The position numbers and the translations under genes were made by a program. Shown here in pieces: positions 24,722 to 35,100 of a stretch of 64,000 nucleotides of DNA. The notes beneath the pieces were generated by a model. It worked only from the letters and a program-made list of their open reading frames with translations, was not told the DNA's origin and searched no databases. The stretch is from JANLTP01 sp031363055 (lineage in GTDB: Bacteria; Pseudomonadota; Gammaproteobacteria; Burkholderiales; Burkholderiaceae_E): contig JANLTP010000118.1 of the NCBI GenBank assembly GCA_031363055.1, forward strand, positions 1 to 64,000, read 5' to 3'. How positions within the stretch are numbered: position 1 is the stretch's first letter; every line of letters begins with the position of its first letter.

Positions 24722-25267
24722 ATGCCCATTTACGCCTATGTTTGCAAAGACTGCGGGTTCGAAAAAGACGCGCTGCAAAAGTTTTCAGACGCGCCCTTGA
24801 CACTCTGCCCATCCTGCTCAAAATCCGGTTTCGTCAAAAAATTGACAGCGCCGAGTTTTCAGTTGAAAGGCACGGGCTGGTACGCCACCGATTTTCGCGA
24901 GAATGGCAAAAAACCGCCTGATGCGAAATCGTCAGAGGACTCGGATGCCTCGGAAGGCAATAAAGACGATTCGAAAAGCGCTGATTCGAAAAGCAGTGAC
25001 TCGAAAAGCGGCGATTCGAAAGCCGGCGATGCTGCGGCCAACCAATCCACCAAAGGTGAGTCCGGAGCAGGTAGTGCGGGCGACAACAAATCCGCAGATA
25101 CGTCCGCCAGCAAGTCCGCCAGCAGCAAGTCAGCCGACAGCAACTCAAGCGCGGGTCAGTCCACCGTTTCCGCCGGTTCGGCCGGTCCAGGCAACAAGAA
25201 GGGCGGCGACGCAGGCGGTACTGGCAAGCCCACTCCTTCGTCTGGCGGAGGAGCCGGCGCCGCTTGA
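24722..25267 (+). CDS. FmdB-family zinc ribbon protein with a long Ser/Lys/Asp-rich tail
   Basis: A protein of 181 residues. Residues 1-60 form the FmdB zinc ribbon (MPIYAYVCKDCGFEKDALQK, LTLCPSCSKSGFVKKLTAPS) ending in FQLKGTGWYATDF, standard for the family. Residues 65-181 are low-complexity: repeated DSKSSDSKSGDSKAGD-like units and a Ser/Gly/Ala tail. The tail is longer than in most homologues. FmdB-type proteins are small regulators or carriers of poorly known function. The gene precedes DUF502 and aspS, the usual betaproteobacterial order. Confidence 0.88.
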   Translation: MPIYAYVCKDCGFEKDALQKFSDAPLTLCPSCSKSGFVKKLTAPSFQLKGTGWYATDFRENGKKPPDAKSSEDSDASEGNKDDSKSADSKSSDSKSGDSKAGDAAANQSTKGESGAGSAGDNKSADTSASKSASSKSADSNSSAGQSTVSAGSAGPGNKKGGDAGGTGKPTPSSGGGAGAA

Positions 25268-25314
25268 CGGACCTTGAGCGTCGAGTCGCCCCGTCACCCC
25301 GTCACCACTTAACT

Positions 25315-25956
25315 ATGCGCAAATACATCATTACCGGGCTGCTCATCTGGGTGCCGCTCGCCATCACGCTTTGGGTACTGAACTTTATTATCGGTACGAT
25401 GGATCAGAGCCTGCGGCTGTTGCCCGTGCAGGCGCATCCGCACACGCTGTTCGGGCGTGATATTCCGGGTCTCGGCGTGGTACTGACCTTGCTGGTGGTG
25501 GTGCTGACGGGTCTGTTGGGTCACAACCTGCTGGGACAACGACTGGTGCGTTTCTGGGAAGCCCTGCTCGGACGTATTCCAATCGTGCGCTCGATCTATT
25601 CAAGCGTCAAGCAGGTCAGCGACACCATCCTTTCGCCCAATGGGCAGGCGTTCAGGCAGGCCATGCTTGTGCAATACCCTCGTCAAGGCGTCTGGACCAT
25701 TGCATTTCAGACGGGTATTCCGGCCGATGAAGTCAGGCGACATATTTCGACCGACATGGTTGCCGTTTATGTGCCCACAACGCCGAATCCGACCTCCGGT
25801 TTTTTTCTGATGTTTCCACGCAGCGAAGTCATCGAGCTGTCCATGAGTGTCGACCAGGCCCTCAAGTATGTGGTCTCGATGGGCGTGGTGTCACCGGTCG
25901 ACCATCACGATGAAACCGTCACGTTGAGCAGTGAAACTGTAGTCTTGAATCGCTGA
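25315..25956 (+). CDS. DUF502 family membrane protein
   Basis: A protein of 213 residues from ATG 25315 (MRKYIITGLLIWVPLAITLW). Two membrane segments are at about 5-27 and 60-85 (LGVVLTLLVVVLTGLLGHNL), followed by PIVRSIYSSVKQVSDTIL and VYVPTTPNPTSGFFLMFPRS, the two signatures of DUF502. It probably sits in the inner membrane; function unknown. The stop codon falls inside a 16-base tandem repeat. It lies between fmdB and aspS. Confidence 0.92.
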   Translation: MRKYIITGLLIWVPLAITLWVLNFIIGTMDQSLRLLPVQAHPHTLFGRDIPGLGVVLTLLVVVLTGLLGHNLLGQRLVRFWEALLGRIPIVRSIYSSVKQVSDTILSPNGQAFRQAMLVQYPRQGVWTIAFQTGIPADEVRRHISTDMVAVYVPTTPNPTSGFFLMFPRSEVIELSMSVDQALKYVVSMGVVSPVDHHDETVTLSSETVVLNR

Positions 25957-25980
25957 GCCCTGAAAATCGCTGAGCCCTGA
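25948..25980. repeat. 16-base tandem duplication across the DUF502 stop codon
   Basis: AATCGCTGAGCCCTGA occurs at 25948-25963 and again at 25965-25980, one base apart. The first copy contains the TGA stop of the DUF502 gene; the second lies in the short gap before aspS. It is likely a recent slippage duplication. Confidence 0.85.
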
Positions 25981-26000
25981 ATTCTCTCGCCGAGTTGACT

Positions 26001-27797
26001 ATGCGTACTTGCTATACCGGATTGCTGTCCTCCTCACACCTCGATCAGGTCGTTACCCTGTTCGGTTGGGTGGCGCGCCGCCGTGACCACGGCGGGGTCA
26101 TTTTCATTGATCTGCGCGATCGTGAGGGACTGGCGCAGATTGTTTGTGATCCTGACCGCGCCACCATGTTTGCAGTCGCCGAAAGCATTCGCAACGAATA
26201 CTGTTTGAAGGTGACCGGCAAAGTGCGCCGACGCCCGACCGGGACCGAGAACACCAGCCTGCGCAGCGGCGAGGTGGAGTTGTTGTGTCACGAACTTGAA
26301 ATTCTCAATGTGTCGATGACGCCGCCGTTTCAGCTTGATGACGAGAATTTGTCCGAGACCACTCGTCTCACGCATCGGGTTCTTGATCTGCGTCGCCCGG
26401 CGATGCAAAAGAACCTCATGTTGCGCTATCGGGTAGCCATGGAGGTTCGCAAGTTTCTCGATGCACTGGGTTTCGTCGATATCGAAACACCGATGTTGAC
26501 CAAGTCAACGCCGGAAGGCGCACGCGATTACCTGGTGCCGTCGCGCGTCAACGCCGGGCAATTTTTCGCGCTGCCGCAGTCGCCGCAACTGTTCAAGCAA
26601 TTGCTGATGGTGTCGGGTTTCGATCGTTATTATCAAATTACAAAATGTTTTCGCGATGAGGATTTGCGCGCTGATCGCCAGCCCGAGTTCACTCAGATTG
26701 ACTGCGAAACGTCGTTTCTGAGCGAAGTCGAGATCCGCACGATTTTTGAGGAAATGATCCGCACCGTCTGGAAGATCGCGATCGGTGTGACCTTGCCGAC
26801 CGAGTTTCCGACCATGACGTACGGCGAAGCCATGCGCCTGTACGGGTCGGACAAACCCGATTTGCGGGTGCAAATGCAGTTCACCGATCTGACCGAGGCC
26901 ATGAAAACGGTCGACTTCAAGGTGTTCTCGGCCTCAGCCAATATGGACGGTGGCCGCGTCGTGGGTTTGCGAGTGCCGGGCGGCGCGGAGATGCCGCGCA
27001 GCGAGATCGATGCCTACACTCAATTTGTCGGCATCTATGGCGCCAAGGGCCTGGCCTACATCAAGGTCAATGACGTCAGCAAAGGTCGCGAAGGCTTGCA
27101 GTCGCCGATCGTCAAGAACCTTCACGATGATGCGATCAAGACCATGCTCGCGAGCACGGGTGCAGCCAATGGTGATTTGATTTTCTTTGGCGCCGATCGT
27201 GCCAAGGTCGTCAACGATGCGATCGGCGCGCTGCGAATCAAGATCGGTCATTCGGGGCTGGGCAAGAAGAACGGCCTGGTTCAGGGTCAATGGCGGCCCC
27301 TCTGGGTGATTGATTTCCCGATGTTCGAGCGTGATGAAGAAAACGATCGCTGGGCTGCAGTGCATCATCCGTTTACTTCGCCCAAGGACGGCCATGAAGA
27401 CTACATGACGACCGATCCGAGCCGTTGTCTGGCGAAAGCTTATGACCTGGTGTTGAACGGCTGGGAGCTTGGCGGTGGCTCGGTGCGAATTCACCGCGAG
27501 GAAGTGCAGAGCAAGGTGTTTCGTGCGTTGAAGATCGGTCCCGAGGAAGCACGCGCCAAATTCGGCTTCCTGCTCGATGCCTTGCAGTACGGTGCACCAC
27601 CGCATGGCGGCATTGCTTTTGGACTCGATCGCATTGTGACCATGATGACCGGCGCCGAGTCGATTCGCGATGTCATCGCCTTCCCGAAGACCCAGCGCGC
27701 GCAGTGCTTGTTGACGCAGGCGCCGAGCACGGTCGACGAAAAGCAGTTACGCGAGTTGCATATTCGCTTGCGTCTGCCGGAAGCCAAGACCACCTGA
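26001..27797 (+). CDS. aspS: Aspartyl-tRNA synthetase
   Basis: A protein of 598 residues from ATG 26001 (MRTCYTGLLSSSHLDQVVTL). The N-terminal OB-fold anticodon domain (FGWVARRRDHGGVIFIDLRD) is followed by class II motifs: motif 1 in RKFLDALGFVDIETP, motif 2 QITKCFRDEDLRADRQPEFT, a bacterial GAD insertion in the middle, and motif 3 GIAFGLDRIVTMMTG. It charges tRNA-Asp; in bacteria lacking AsnRS it also charges tRNA-Asn, and this cannot be judged from the window. Confidence 0.98.
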   Translation: MRTCYTGLLSSSHLDQVVTLFGWVARRRDHGGVIFIDLRDREGLAQIVCDPDRATMFAVAESIRNEYCLKVTGKVRRRPTGTENTSLRSGEVELLCHELEILNVSMTPPFQLDDENLSETTRLTHRVLDLRRPAMQKNLMLRYRVAMEVRKFLDALGFVDIETPMLTKSTPEGARDYLVPSRVNAGQFFALPQSPQLFKQLLMVSGFDRYYQITKCFRDEDLRADRQPEFTQIDCETSFLSEVEIRTIFEEMIRTVWKIAIGVTLPTEFPTMTYGEAMRLYGSDKPDLRVQMQFTDLTEAMKTVDFKVFSASANMDGGRVVGLRVPGGAEMPRSEIDAYTQFVGIYGAKGLAYIKVNDVSKGREGLQSPIVKNLHDDAIKTMLASTGAANGDLIFFGADRAKVVNDAIGALRIKIGHSGLGKKNGLVQGQWRPLWVIDFPMFERDEENDRWAAVHHPFTSPKDGHEDYMTTDPSRCLAKAYDLVLNGWELGGGSVRIHREEVQSKVFRALKIGPEEARAKFGFLLDALQYGAPPHGGIAFGLDRIVTMMTGAESIRDVIAFPKTQRAQCLLTQAPSTVDEKQLRELHIRLRLPEAKTT

Positions 27798-27818
27798 ACC
27801 GCCGAGTGTCACCGCGCA

Positions 27819-28265
27819 GTGTCGAAGATTCCTGAGTCCGTGTTGGTCGTTATTCATACGACCGATGGTCGAGTGTTGCTGCTCGAGCGGGCCGATCACC
27901 CGGGCTTCTGGCAATCCGTCACTGGCAGCAAGGATAGCGTTGCGGAATCAGCGGCGCAGACCTGCGCGCGCGAGGTGCAGGAAGAGACCGGTCTTGATGT
28001 ATCGAAATTCGAACTGACGGATTGGCAATACACCAATCGCTACGAGATTTTCAAACACTGGCGGCATCGTTATGCCGACGGCGTCACGCACAACACCGAG
28101 TATGTATTTGGCCTGAAGCTGCCATCGCCGTTACCGATTCAGATCGCGCTGCGCGAACATTTGCAATACACGTGGCTTCCCTGGCAAGAGGCCGCCGGTC
28201 GTTGTTTCTCCTGGTCAAATGTTGAGGCTATTCAGAAATTGCCACAACGCTTGGGGTTAATTTGA
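27819..28265 (+). CDS. nudB: Dihydroneopterin triphosphate diphosphatase (Nudix)
   Basis: A protein of 148 residues starting with GTG 27819. The Nudix box is GSKDSVAESAAQTCAREVQE followed by ETGL, with the one-residue-longer loop common in betaproteobacterial NudB. EYVFGLKLPSPLPIQI and HLQYTWLPWQEA match the family C-terminus. It removes pyrophosphate from dihydroneopterin triphosphate in folate synthesis. The TGA overlaps the TTG start of the next gene. It has this neighbour order in many Burkholderiales. Confidence 0.92.
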   Translation: MSKIPESVLVVIHTTDGRVLLLERADHPGFWQSVTGSKDSVAESAAQTCAREVQEETGLDVSKFELTDWQYTNRYEIFKHWRHRYADGVTHNTEYVFGLKLPSPLPIQIALREHLQYTWLPWQEAAGRCFSWSNVEAIQKLPQRLGLI

Positions 28266-29215
28266 ATTCAGCGACCCGAGCCGCCAGAGCCGCCAGCAAG
28301 AAAACCGTAGTCGGCAAATCGGCCGAGCCGGGGCTTATCCGGATTGCGACTTACAACATTCACAAAGGCGTCGTACGCGAGTTTTTTGGCTTGCAGCGCA
28401 TCGCACGAATTCACGAGCTGCGCGCCCGCCTGCATGAACTCGATGCCGATCTCATCTGCCTGCAAGAAGTGCTCGGACGCAACGATCGCTATTTGAATCG
28501 ATTCGATCAGTGGCCGAAAGAACCACAAGATGAATTCCTGGCGCATACACCGGATCTTAAGCGTACCTTCGAGTCGGCATACGGCAAGAACGCCACTTAT
28601 CTGCATGGCCACCATGGCAATGCCTTGCTGTCCAGCTTCCCGATCATGCGCCGCGAGAACCGCGACGTGTCGGACCACGTCATGGAGAAGCGCGGCATCC
28701 TGCATTGTGTGGTTCGCGTCGGCCGACGCAATGTACACTTGTTTGTAGTGCATTTCGGTTTGTTCTCGCGCAGTCGCAAGCGCCAGGCGCAAGCACTCGT
28801 CGACTGGGCGCAGAAGGTTGTTCCAGCGCGTGCGCCGCTCATCATTGCTGGCGATTTCAACGACTGGCGCAACAGCTTGACCGATGATCTGCAATCAAAG
28901 CTTGGGGTCACCGAAGTCTTCGAAGAGATGAAACCGAATCAGGCCGTCGTGCAGCGGGTTGCCTATTTCATGCACGACCGGTTATCAGATCTCGGTGTCG
29001 ATGTTCAGCGCGAAAAATTCCGCATCCCGCGGGCGATCCGCACCGCCCGAACCTTTCCGGCACTGGTTCCCTGGCTACGCATGGATCGAATATATCAACG
29101 TGGCTTCGAGGTTGAGTGGGTCGGTGTGCCGCGCGGCATTCAGTGGGCCAGAATTTCCGACCACAGTCCGTTGATTGCGGATCTTCGATTTGCCAAGGGT
29201 GACACTGAGCGTTAG
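28262..29215 (+). CDS. Endonuclease/exonuclease/phosphatase family protein
   Basis: A protein of 317 residues with TTG start overlapping nudB (TTGA). The EEP fold shows IATYNIHKGV, ADLICLQEVLG (metal-binding Glu), HGHHGNALLSSFPI, IAGDFNDWRN (catalytic Asp and Asn) and ISDHSPLIADLRF (catalytic His). It should cleave phosphodiester bonds of DNA, RNA or a lipid head group. In betaproteobacteria the gene commonly precedes a cardiolipin synthase, which is absent here. It overlaps the convergent methyltransferase gene by four bases. Confidence 0.9.
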   Translation: MNSATRAARAASKKTVVGKSAEPGLIRIATYNIHKGVVREFFGLQRIARIHELRARLHELDADLICLQEVLGRNDRYLNRFDQWPKEPQDEFLAHTPDLKRTFESAYGKNATYLHGHHGNALLSSFPIMRRENRDVSDHVMEKRGILHCVVRVGRRNVHLFVVHFGLFSRSRKRQAQALVDWAQKVVPARAPLIIAGDFNDWRNSLTDDLQSKLGVTEVFEEMKPNQAVVQRVAYFMHDRLSDLGVDVQREKFRIPRAIRTARTFPALVPWLRMDRIYQRGFEVEWVGVPRGIQWARISDHSPLIADLRFAKGDTER

Positions 29216-30144
29216 GCCGGCACAAAAAAGCGTTGCTTCAGTTGGACCAGCGCACCGTCGGCAAGACCGAGTTCGTTGAGCACTTGATTCAGCCTGAGGC
29301 CTGGATCGCGGTCGCCGCTGAGCTCGCGCGCGTGGTTCTGAGGGCGGGCAGTTCGGCTTGCAATGATTAATTCGTTTTTCATCGAGTGTTCCCAACCGAT
29401 GAGTTCGGTCACCGAGACCTGATAGCCGTGTGCTTCCAGTTGCAAGCAGCGCAACACATTGGTCAGTTGGCTGCCGAACTCGCGGGTGTGAATCGGGTGC
29501 CGCCAAAGCTCAGCCATGGGGTTGCTGGCTATGCCGCTTCGTGACTTCGATCGATTGGCGTTCAGGGTGGCGGCAACTTCCGCCTGGCAGCAGGGCACCA
29601 GCACCAGGTGTTGCACGCGATGCTTGAGCCCGAAGGCAATGGCATCATCGGTGGCCGTGTCGCAGGCATGCAGCGCGGTAACGATATCGATCGATTCAGG
29701 AATTTGTGTGCTGGCTTCGGACGCGACCACCGACAGGTTCAGGAAACTCATGCCGTCGAAGCCGAACTGCCGTGCGAGGCCCAGGCTGCGCTGTACCAAA
29801 TCATCGCGAATTTCGACACCCATCACCTGGCCTGGAATGCTGCCATCCGGTCGTAACAGCGGTTTGAAGTACAGGTCATACAAGATGAAGCCGAGATAGG
29901 ACTTGCCGGCGCCGTGGTCCACCAAGGTGACCGTGCCGTGCGTCTGTTGGATCTTTTTCAGTAATGGCTCAATGAAGTTGAACAAGTGATAGACCTGCTT
30001 GAGCTTGCGCCGCGAATCCTGGTTCAATTTACCGTCGCGCGTCAGAATGTGCAGCGCTTTCAGTAGCTCAATCGACTGGCCGGGTCGTAGGTCATATTTC
30101 TCGTCGCTGGCAACGGCATTCTTCGGAGGATTGTTGGATTTCAT
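29212..30144 (-). CDS. SAM-dependent methyltransferase, METTL25/RRNAD1-like
   Basis: A protein of 310 residues. The SAM-binding strand is VTLVDHGAGKSYLGFILYDL, followed by MGVEIRDDLVQRS, TALHACDTATDDAIAFGL and LVLVPCCQAEVA. The last two are typical of the METTL25/RRNAD1 (Methyltransf_32) group. The substrate is unknown. Starts at ATG 30144. The 228 bases before the next plus-strand gene show no clear promoter. It converges on the EEP gene with a four-base overlap. Confidence 0.85.
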   Translation of the reverse strand: MKSNNPPKNAVASDEKYDLRPGQSIELLKALHILTRDGKLNQDSRRKLKQVYHLFNFIEPLLKKIQQTHGTVTLVDHGAGKSYLGFILYDLYFKPLLRPDGSIPGQVMGVEIRDDLVQRSLGLARQFGFDGMSFLNLSVVASEASTQIPESIDIVTALHACDTATDDAIAFGLKHRVQHLVLVPCCQAEVAATLNANRSKSRSGIASNPMAELWRHPIHTREFGSQLTNVLRCLQLEAHGYQVSVTELIGWEHSMKNELIIASRTARPQNHARELSGDRDPGLRLNQVLNELGLADGALVQLKQRFFVPA

Positions 30145-30372
30145 AACTGCGAGCTTAACCGATTGGGAGTCGACAGTGAGTCGGATGCGCGAAGCGACCG
30201 ACTCGGGCGCGCATTGGCATGATATAGGTGCTCAAGAAGTTTCGGGACCGCATCCTTTTGAACGGCTGAATCGTCTTAACATTAGCACTCGCAGCATCTT
30301 GCCGCCAACGGATCAGGGCCGACTCGACCGCAGACTTCCATACACAGCACACTTCCAGGGCGAACCGAAATC

Positions 30373-30678
30373 ATGAAGCACATGGTGAGCTACAAACTTA
30401 AAGCCGACCGAGTCGCTGAGAACGAACGTTATGTCGTCGCCGTGTTCGAGGCCCTGAACCAAGCCCGGCCGTCCGGGTTACGATATGCCACCTTTCGGCT
30501 GGGCGACGGGGTCAGTTTCATGCACATTGTTTCGCACGACGAAGCCGACGGCGCCAACGCCCTGACCGCCTTGCCGGCATTCAAGGCTTTTGCCGAACGA
30601 GTCAAAGAGCGCTGCGAAGTGCCGCCGGTTCGGGTGGAATTAACGGAGATCGGATCCTATGGCTTCTTCGGGGCGTGA
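30373..30678 (+). CDS. Small alpha/beta-barrel-like protein (ABM/Dabb-like), function unknown
   Basis: A protein of 101 residues (MKHMVSYKLKADRVAENERY, later GLRYATFRLGDGVSFMHIVS). The alternating strands and helices suit a dimeric ferredoxin-like alpha/beta barrel, as in antibiotic-biosynthesis-monooxygenase-like or stress-responsive Dabb proteins, without the catalytic His pattern that would specify one. It overlaps the sigma factor gene that follows by 20 bases, and may be part of its regulatory unit. Confidence 0.75.
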   Translation: MKHMVSYKLKADRVAENERYVVAVFEALNQARPSGLRYATFRLGDGVSFMHIVSHDEADGANALTALPAFKAFAERVKERCEVPPVRVELTEIGSYGFFGA

Positions 30679-31621
30679 CGCAGGCGCGCCGGCCGGTGAG
30701 GCGCCCGACGGCATCATCAGCGTGCTTGAGCAGGGCCGCCGGCAATTCTTGGTCCTCGTGGAGCAGGTTCGGCCCGAGTTGCACCGCTACTGCAGCCGCA
30801 TGACCGGTTCCGTGGTTGATGGCGAGGACGTCGTCCAGGAAACGCTTGCGCGCGCGTTCTACGAGTTGTCGCAACTGCAAGCATTGCCGCCGTTGCGCGC
30901 ATGGCTGTTTCGTATCGCGCATAACCGTGCGATCGACCACTGGCGACACGAGGCGTATCGCGCTCACGAGCCAATGGACGCCGCGCTGCAGATTGCCGAT
31001 GATTCAGGACACGAGCCCGACAACCTGCTGGCGCGTAACCAGGCGGTGCGCGCCGCCCTGTCGCACTTTCTCGAGTTGGCTCCAGCCCAACGTGGTTGCG
31101 TGATCCTCAAGGACGTGTTGGACCACAGTATTGACGAAATCGCTGGCGAACTGAACCTGAGCGTGCCCGCCGTGAAGGCCGCGCTGCACCGCGGGCGGCT
31201 GGCCCTGCGGCAACTCGGCGAAGTTCCGACTCCAGCTCTGGCGCCGCAGGCCCGCGAGGTCTCCCCCGAGTTAAGACATTATGCGAGCCTGTTCAATGCA
31301 CACGACTGGGACGGTGTGCGCTCCTTGCTCGCTGACGCCGTCAGACTCGACCTCGTGTCGCGTCGCAAGGCAGCGGGGCGCCGTGAGGTCGGAACCTATT
31401 TCAGCAACTACGACCGCATCTCCGATTGGCACATGAGCGCCGCGTGGCTCGACGGCCGTGAAGTGCTGGCCGTGTTGCCTGATTCAGCAGCCACCAAACC
31501 GGGCTATTTCATCGAACTGGGCTGGGCCGACGAGCGCGTGATCGCGATTCGTGACTATCGCTACGTTCAATACATAGCACAGGATGTCTTGTTCGAATTC
31601 CCCGCATCATTCACTCCTTAA
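30659..31621 (+). CDS. ECF sigma factor with SnoaL-like C-terminal domain
   Basis: A protein of 320 residues. Region 2 is at about 35-105 (GSVVDGEDVVQETLARAFYE, LFRIAHNRAIDHWR), region 4 at about 135-185 (LELAPAQRGCVILKDVLDHS, IDEIAGELNLSVPAVKAALH). From about 205 it continues as a SnoaL-like domain (YASLFNAHDWDGVRSLLADA to RVIAIRDYRYVQY). Such tailed factors are controlled by their own tail rather than by a separate anti-sigma factor; none is nearby. The start at 30659 overlaps the upstream gene; GGAG lies before it. Targets are not visible. Confidence 0.88.
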   Translation: MASSGRDAGAPAGEAPDGIISVLEQGRRQFLVLVEQVRPELHRYCSRMTGSVVDGEDVVQETLARAFYELSQLQALPPLRAWLFRIAHNRAIDHWRHEAYRAHEPMDAALQIADDSGHEPDNLLARNQAVRAALSHFLELAPAQRGCVILKDVLDHSIDEIAGELNLSVPAVKAALHRGRLALRQLGEVPTPALAPQAREVSPELRHYASLFNAHDWDGVRSLLADAVRLDLVSRRKAAGRREVGTYFSNYDRISDWHMSAAWLDGREVLAVLPDSAATKPGYFIELGWADERVIAIRDYRYVQYIAQDVLFEFPASFTP

Positions 31622-31629
31622 AGCCAACC

Positions 31630-32031
31630 ATGCTGACCCGAGACAAAGACCATCCGTGGAAACTGAAGACGCCGCCGGGAACCTCCGAGTACACGATTCA
31701 TGTCGAAGACATCAAGGGCGTGCGCGTACTCGTGTGCACCGTTGGCAAAACCATTCTCCACTACGACGCTCGCTGTGTTGCCGACCTTCACGCGATGCTC
31801 AAGGCCGCTGGCACGTGGGTTGAGCTCGCCGGCGCCGACGAGCAGAAACCCGTCAAGGAAGGCACCATTGAGGCTTGGGGTCGGTCACCAGGCAACCCCG
31901 TGGGCGGCTGGTATGGGCTCAAGAAGGGTTTGCGAGGTCGCTTCGGCGTCTACCTGCCGCCGCTTATGGAGGAGCTTGGTTTGTGTGAACTCGAGCACAG
32001 TCCGAAGAACAATCGCATGCGCGCAAAATAG
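31630..32031 (+). CDS. Conserved hypothetical protein (possibly DUF6855)
   Basis: A protein of 133 residues (MLTRDKDHPWKLKTPPGTSE, IEAWGRSPGNPVGGWYGLKK, then GRFGVYLPPLMEELGL). I recall a small single-domain family with this layout under the name DUF6855; the number is from memory. No signal peptide or membrane segment. It starts eight bases after the sigma factor gene and probably shares its message. Confidence 0.7.
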   Translation: MLTRDKDHPWKLKTPPGTSEYTIHVEDIKGVRVLVCTVGKTILHYDARCVADLHAMLKAAGTWVELAGADEQKPVKEGTIEAWGRSPGNPVGGWYGLKKGLRGRFGVYLPPLMEELGLCELEHSPKNNRMRAK

Positions 32032-32106
32032 CCTCCAGATGTCGATTGGCAGGCAGTGCAGGACCTGAAATTCCATCAACTGCCCTGGGCGGCGAGTCTG
32101 GTCGGC

Positions 32107-35100
32107 TCATCGCACGGAACGGGTGGTATCGGTCCGTGAGTCGACGTCGAGGATTTCGCCCATCGCGGCCTCATCCAGATCAATTTCTGTCAGACCCTCG
32201 TCTCCCCAATCGTTGCCGTTGTCCTTGCGGTCCTTATGCAAGATGACCAGCGGATCGATACTCGACCAGGCTGGCAAAGCGGTCAACATCGCCGCCACCA
32301 GTCCACCCGCCCGCAGCGCGTAAAACATCAATCCGAGGGTGATCGCAACGCCGCCGATCTGCACCGTTTCCAGCACCACATGATAGGTCTTTGCCTGTTG
32401 CGATTCCGGTTCCCATTCCATGTTGGCCAGTGGCATCATCGGGCGATAGCGCGCAATATCAAATCCTCCGTCGACGTCCGAGCCGCGCTGCATCGGGTCG
32501 AACTTCAGCAAATCAAACAGACGACGCCGATCGAACGTGCGTTTAAAGACTTCGTCGCCACGGTCGTTGATCATCTGCACCAGCAGTTCCTCGTTGCGGC
32601 GCGACTCATCGCCTGCGGTCTGAGTGCTTCGGGTGCCCATGAATCCATCCCCCGTCACTCCTTTGATGGCGAACGGCGTCACGGATACTCGTTTGCGGGC
32701 CGCGCCCGGATCGTCATCGCCAGGTAGTAACAATCGACGCGACTGTGCAGAATCCTCTTCAGAAGCTGGCGTGACGCCTGAGCCCTCGTTACGGGTTGTA
32801 CTCGCGTTGCTCACATTCACCGCAGCACCGACCTCAGCGCTCTTGGCCGGCGGCGATACAACGTCGCTGCGCGCCACTTGAATCGTGAAGCTGCGATCAA
32901 TGCTCGCGCCCGACGGGTCGATGCCTCGAACAATGATCTGGTAGCTCGATTGCACCGCAAAAGCAGGCAGCGCACCGCCGGCTACCGTGATCGCTCCGCT
33001 AACCGGATCGAGCGCGAAGTGATTCGCGCCATCGACCAGGCTGAACACAAAGCCCGCGCTGTCATCCGGATCGATTGCCACCACCGTGCCTGCGGCACTA
33101 CCTTCGGCCGAGTGCTCGGCGATCGTGATCGCCGGCACCCGCAGCAGATCACTCGGCGCGTCATTGACTGCATTCACCGTGATCGATACGCTCTGGCTCA
33201 CGCTGAGGCTCGCACCGGCGCCGATATTGCCCAGGTCGTTGATCGAAACATTCAATACCGCCGGGCCGTTAAAATTCACATCAGGCAAATAGATCAGTCC
33301 GTCGAGCGCCGCATTTAGGTCGTTAATGGTTCCCTGAGCGATGATCGCCGTGTCGCCAAAGCCGGTGCCCAAGAGCAGCACCAGGTTGGTGGTTCGCGCC
33401 AGGCTGATAGTGCCGCTGCCGACCGACAAGCTCAATTGGACTGGACTGCCGGCTGAATCAACATCGCCGACTGCAATCGCATTGCCGCGAGCCACGCTGA
33501 ATACCAGCGGAGTGTCCTCGCTCACCGACTGGGCGGTGGGAACGCCGAGGCTCGGAGCGTCGTTAATGGCGACGATGCCCAGCGCGATGCTGGAGTTGGC
33601 GATCAACGCTCCCCCCGCGCCGCTGTTGCCGAGGTCGTTGAGCTGGATCAGGATCGAATCGGCGCCGCTGAAGTCGAGCCCTGCGCGGTAGCTCAGGGTG
33701 TCAAGGGCATTGTTGATACTGGCCAGCGTGCCGGTGAACGCCATCAGGGGATTGTTCGCACCGCTGCCGGTAATCAGGCTCAGCCCGGCCAGATTGCCGA
33801 GGCTCAAGGTTCCGTTGCTGGCGCTGAGCGTCAACTGCAACAAGCCGACCCCGGCGTCGGCGTCGGCGATGCTGATCGCGTTACCGCTGGCAATGCTGAA
33901 CGCCAGCGTTCCATCCTCGATCAGCGACTGCGCTGCCGGCACCGTGATCGTCGGGCTGTCGTTGATGGCGTTGTAAGTGATAGTGGCCGCCAAAGTATTC
34001 GAGTTCAACCCGCCGTCATTGGCGGTAATATCAAACGACGGCGCGATTTCGTTGCCGTCATGAACGAATTGCACCAGCCCGCCAGCGAGCTGGGCGCTGC
34101 TGAACACGGTGATCGGCGTTCCCGGCGCACTACTGAATTGGAAGAACCCGCCGGCGATCGTACTTGGCGTGTAAGTAAAGCTGGCACTGTCCGGATCAAC
34201 AATCCCGAAGTCCGCTGGTGCCAGCGTCACCGTCTGGCCTTCGCTGAGCGTGAGAGTAGCACTGGTGATTAGCGGCGCGTCATTGACCGGCGTGTACGTG
34301 ATCGCGGCGGAAACCGTGTTTGAATTAGCCGAACCGTCGTTGGCCGTCAGATCAAAGCTCGGTGCCACTTCATTGCCGTCGTCTACGAACTGCACCGACC
34401 CGCCCGAGAGCTGGGCGCTGCTGAATACGGTGATCGGCGTTCCCGGTGCACTGCTCAACTGGAAGAACCCGCCGGCAATCGCACTCAGCGTGTACGTGAA
34501 GCTGACACTGTCCGGATCAACAATCCCGAAGTCCGCTGGTGCCAGTGTCACCGTCTGGCCTTCGTTCAGCGTCAACCCGGCGCTCGTCAGGATGGGCACA
34601 TCATTGACCCCGCTGACCGACACGAACGCGTCATAACTGCTGCTCGTGCCTCCGTCCCCATCGTTCAGCACAAAGCGCACCGTACGCCCGCCTAGCGTCG
34701 GGTTGGCGGCGTTGGACTCGGTGAACGTCACATTGTTCAGCAGTGCGCTCACAGCGACCGGCGTCGCACTGGCGTTCAAGCTGACCACCAGGGCCGTGCC
34801 TGCACTGCCACCGGCGACGCTGCCAATCAGCACGCCACCGTAACTGAGGTTCGCCCCCGCTACGCCGATCTGGCCGGCACCAAGACCCTCATTACGGATC
34901 GACAGAATATCCTCGGCGGGGTTGCTCCCGGCTACCAAACTCACCGTCAGCGAGCCGCCACCAAAGTCGGCCGAGTCAATGTCAACAACCGCCGCGTCGC
35001 CGCCTTGTTCGATGACCACCGCACCCGCGCCTTCTAAATACGCCAGCGTATCACCAGCCAGCCCGCTGATCGTCGGCGCATCATTGACTGGCGTATAGGT

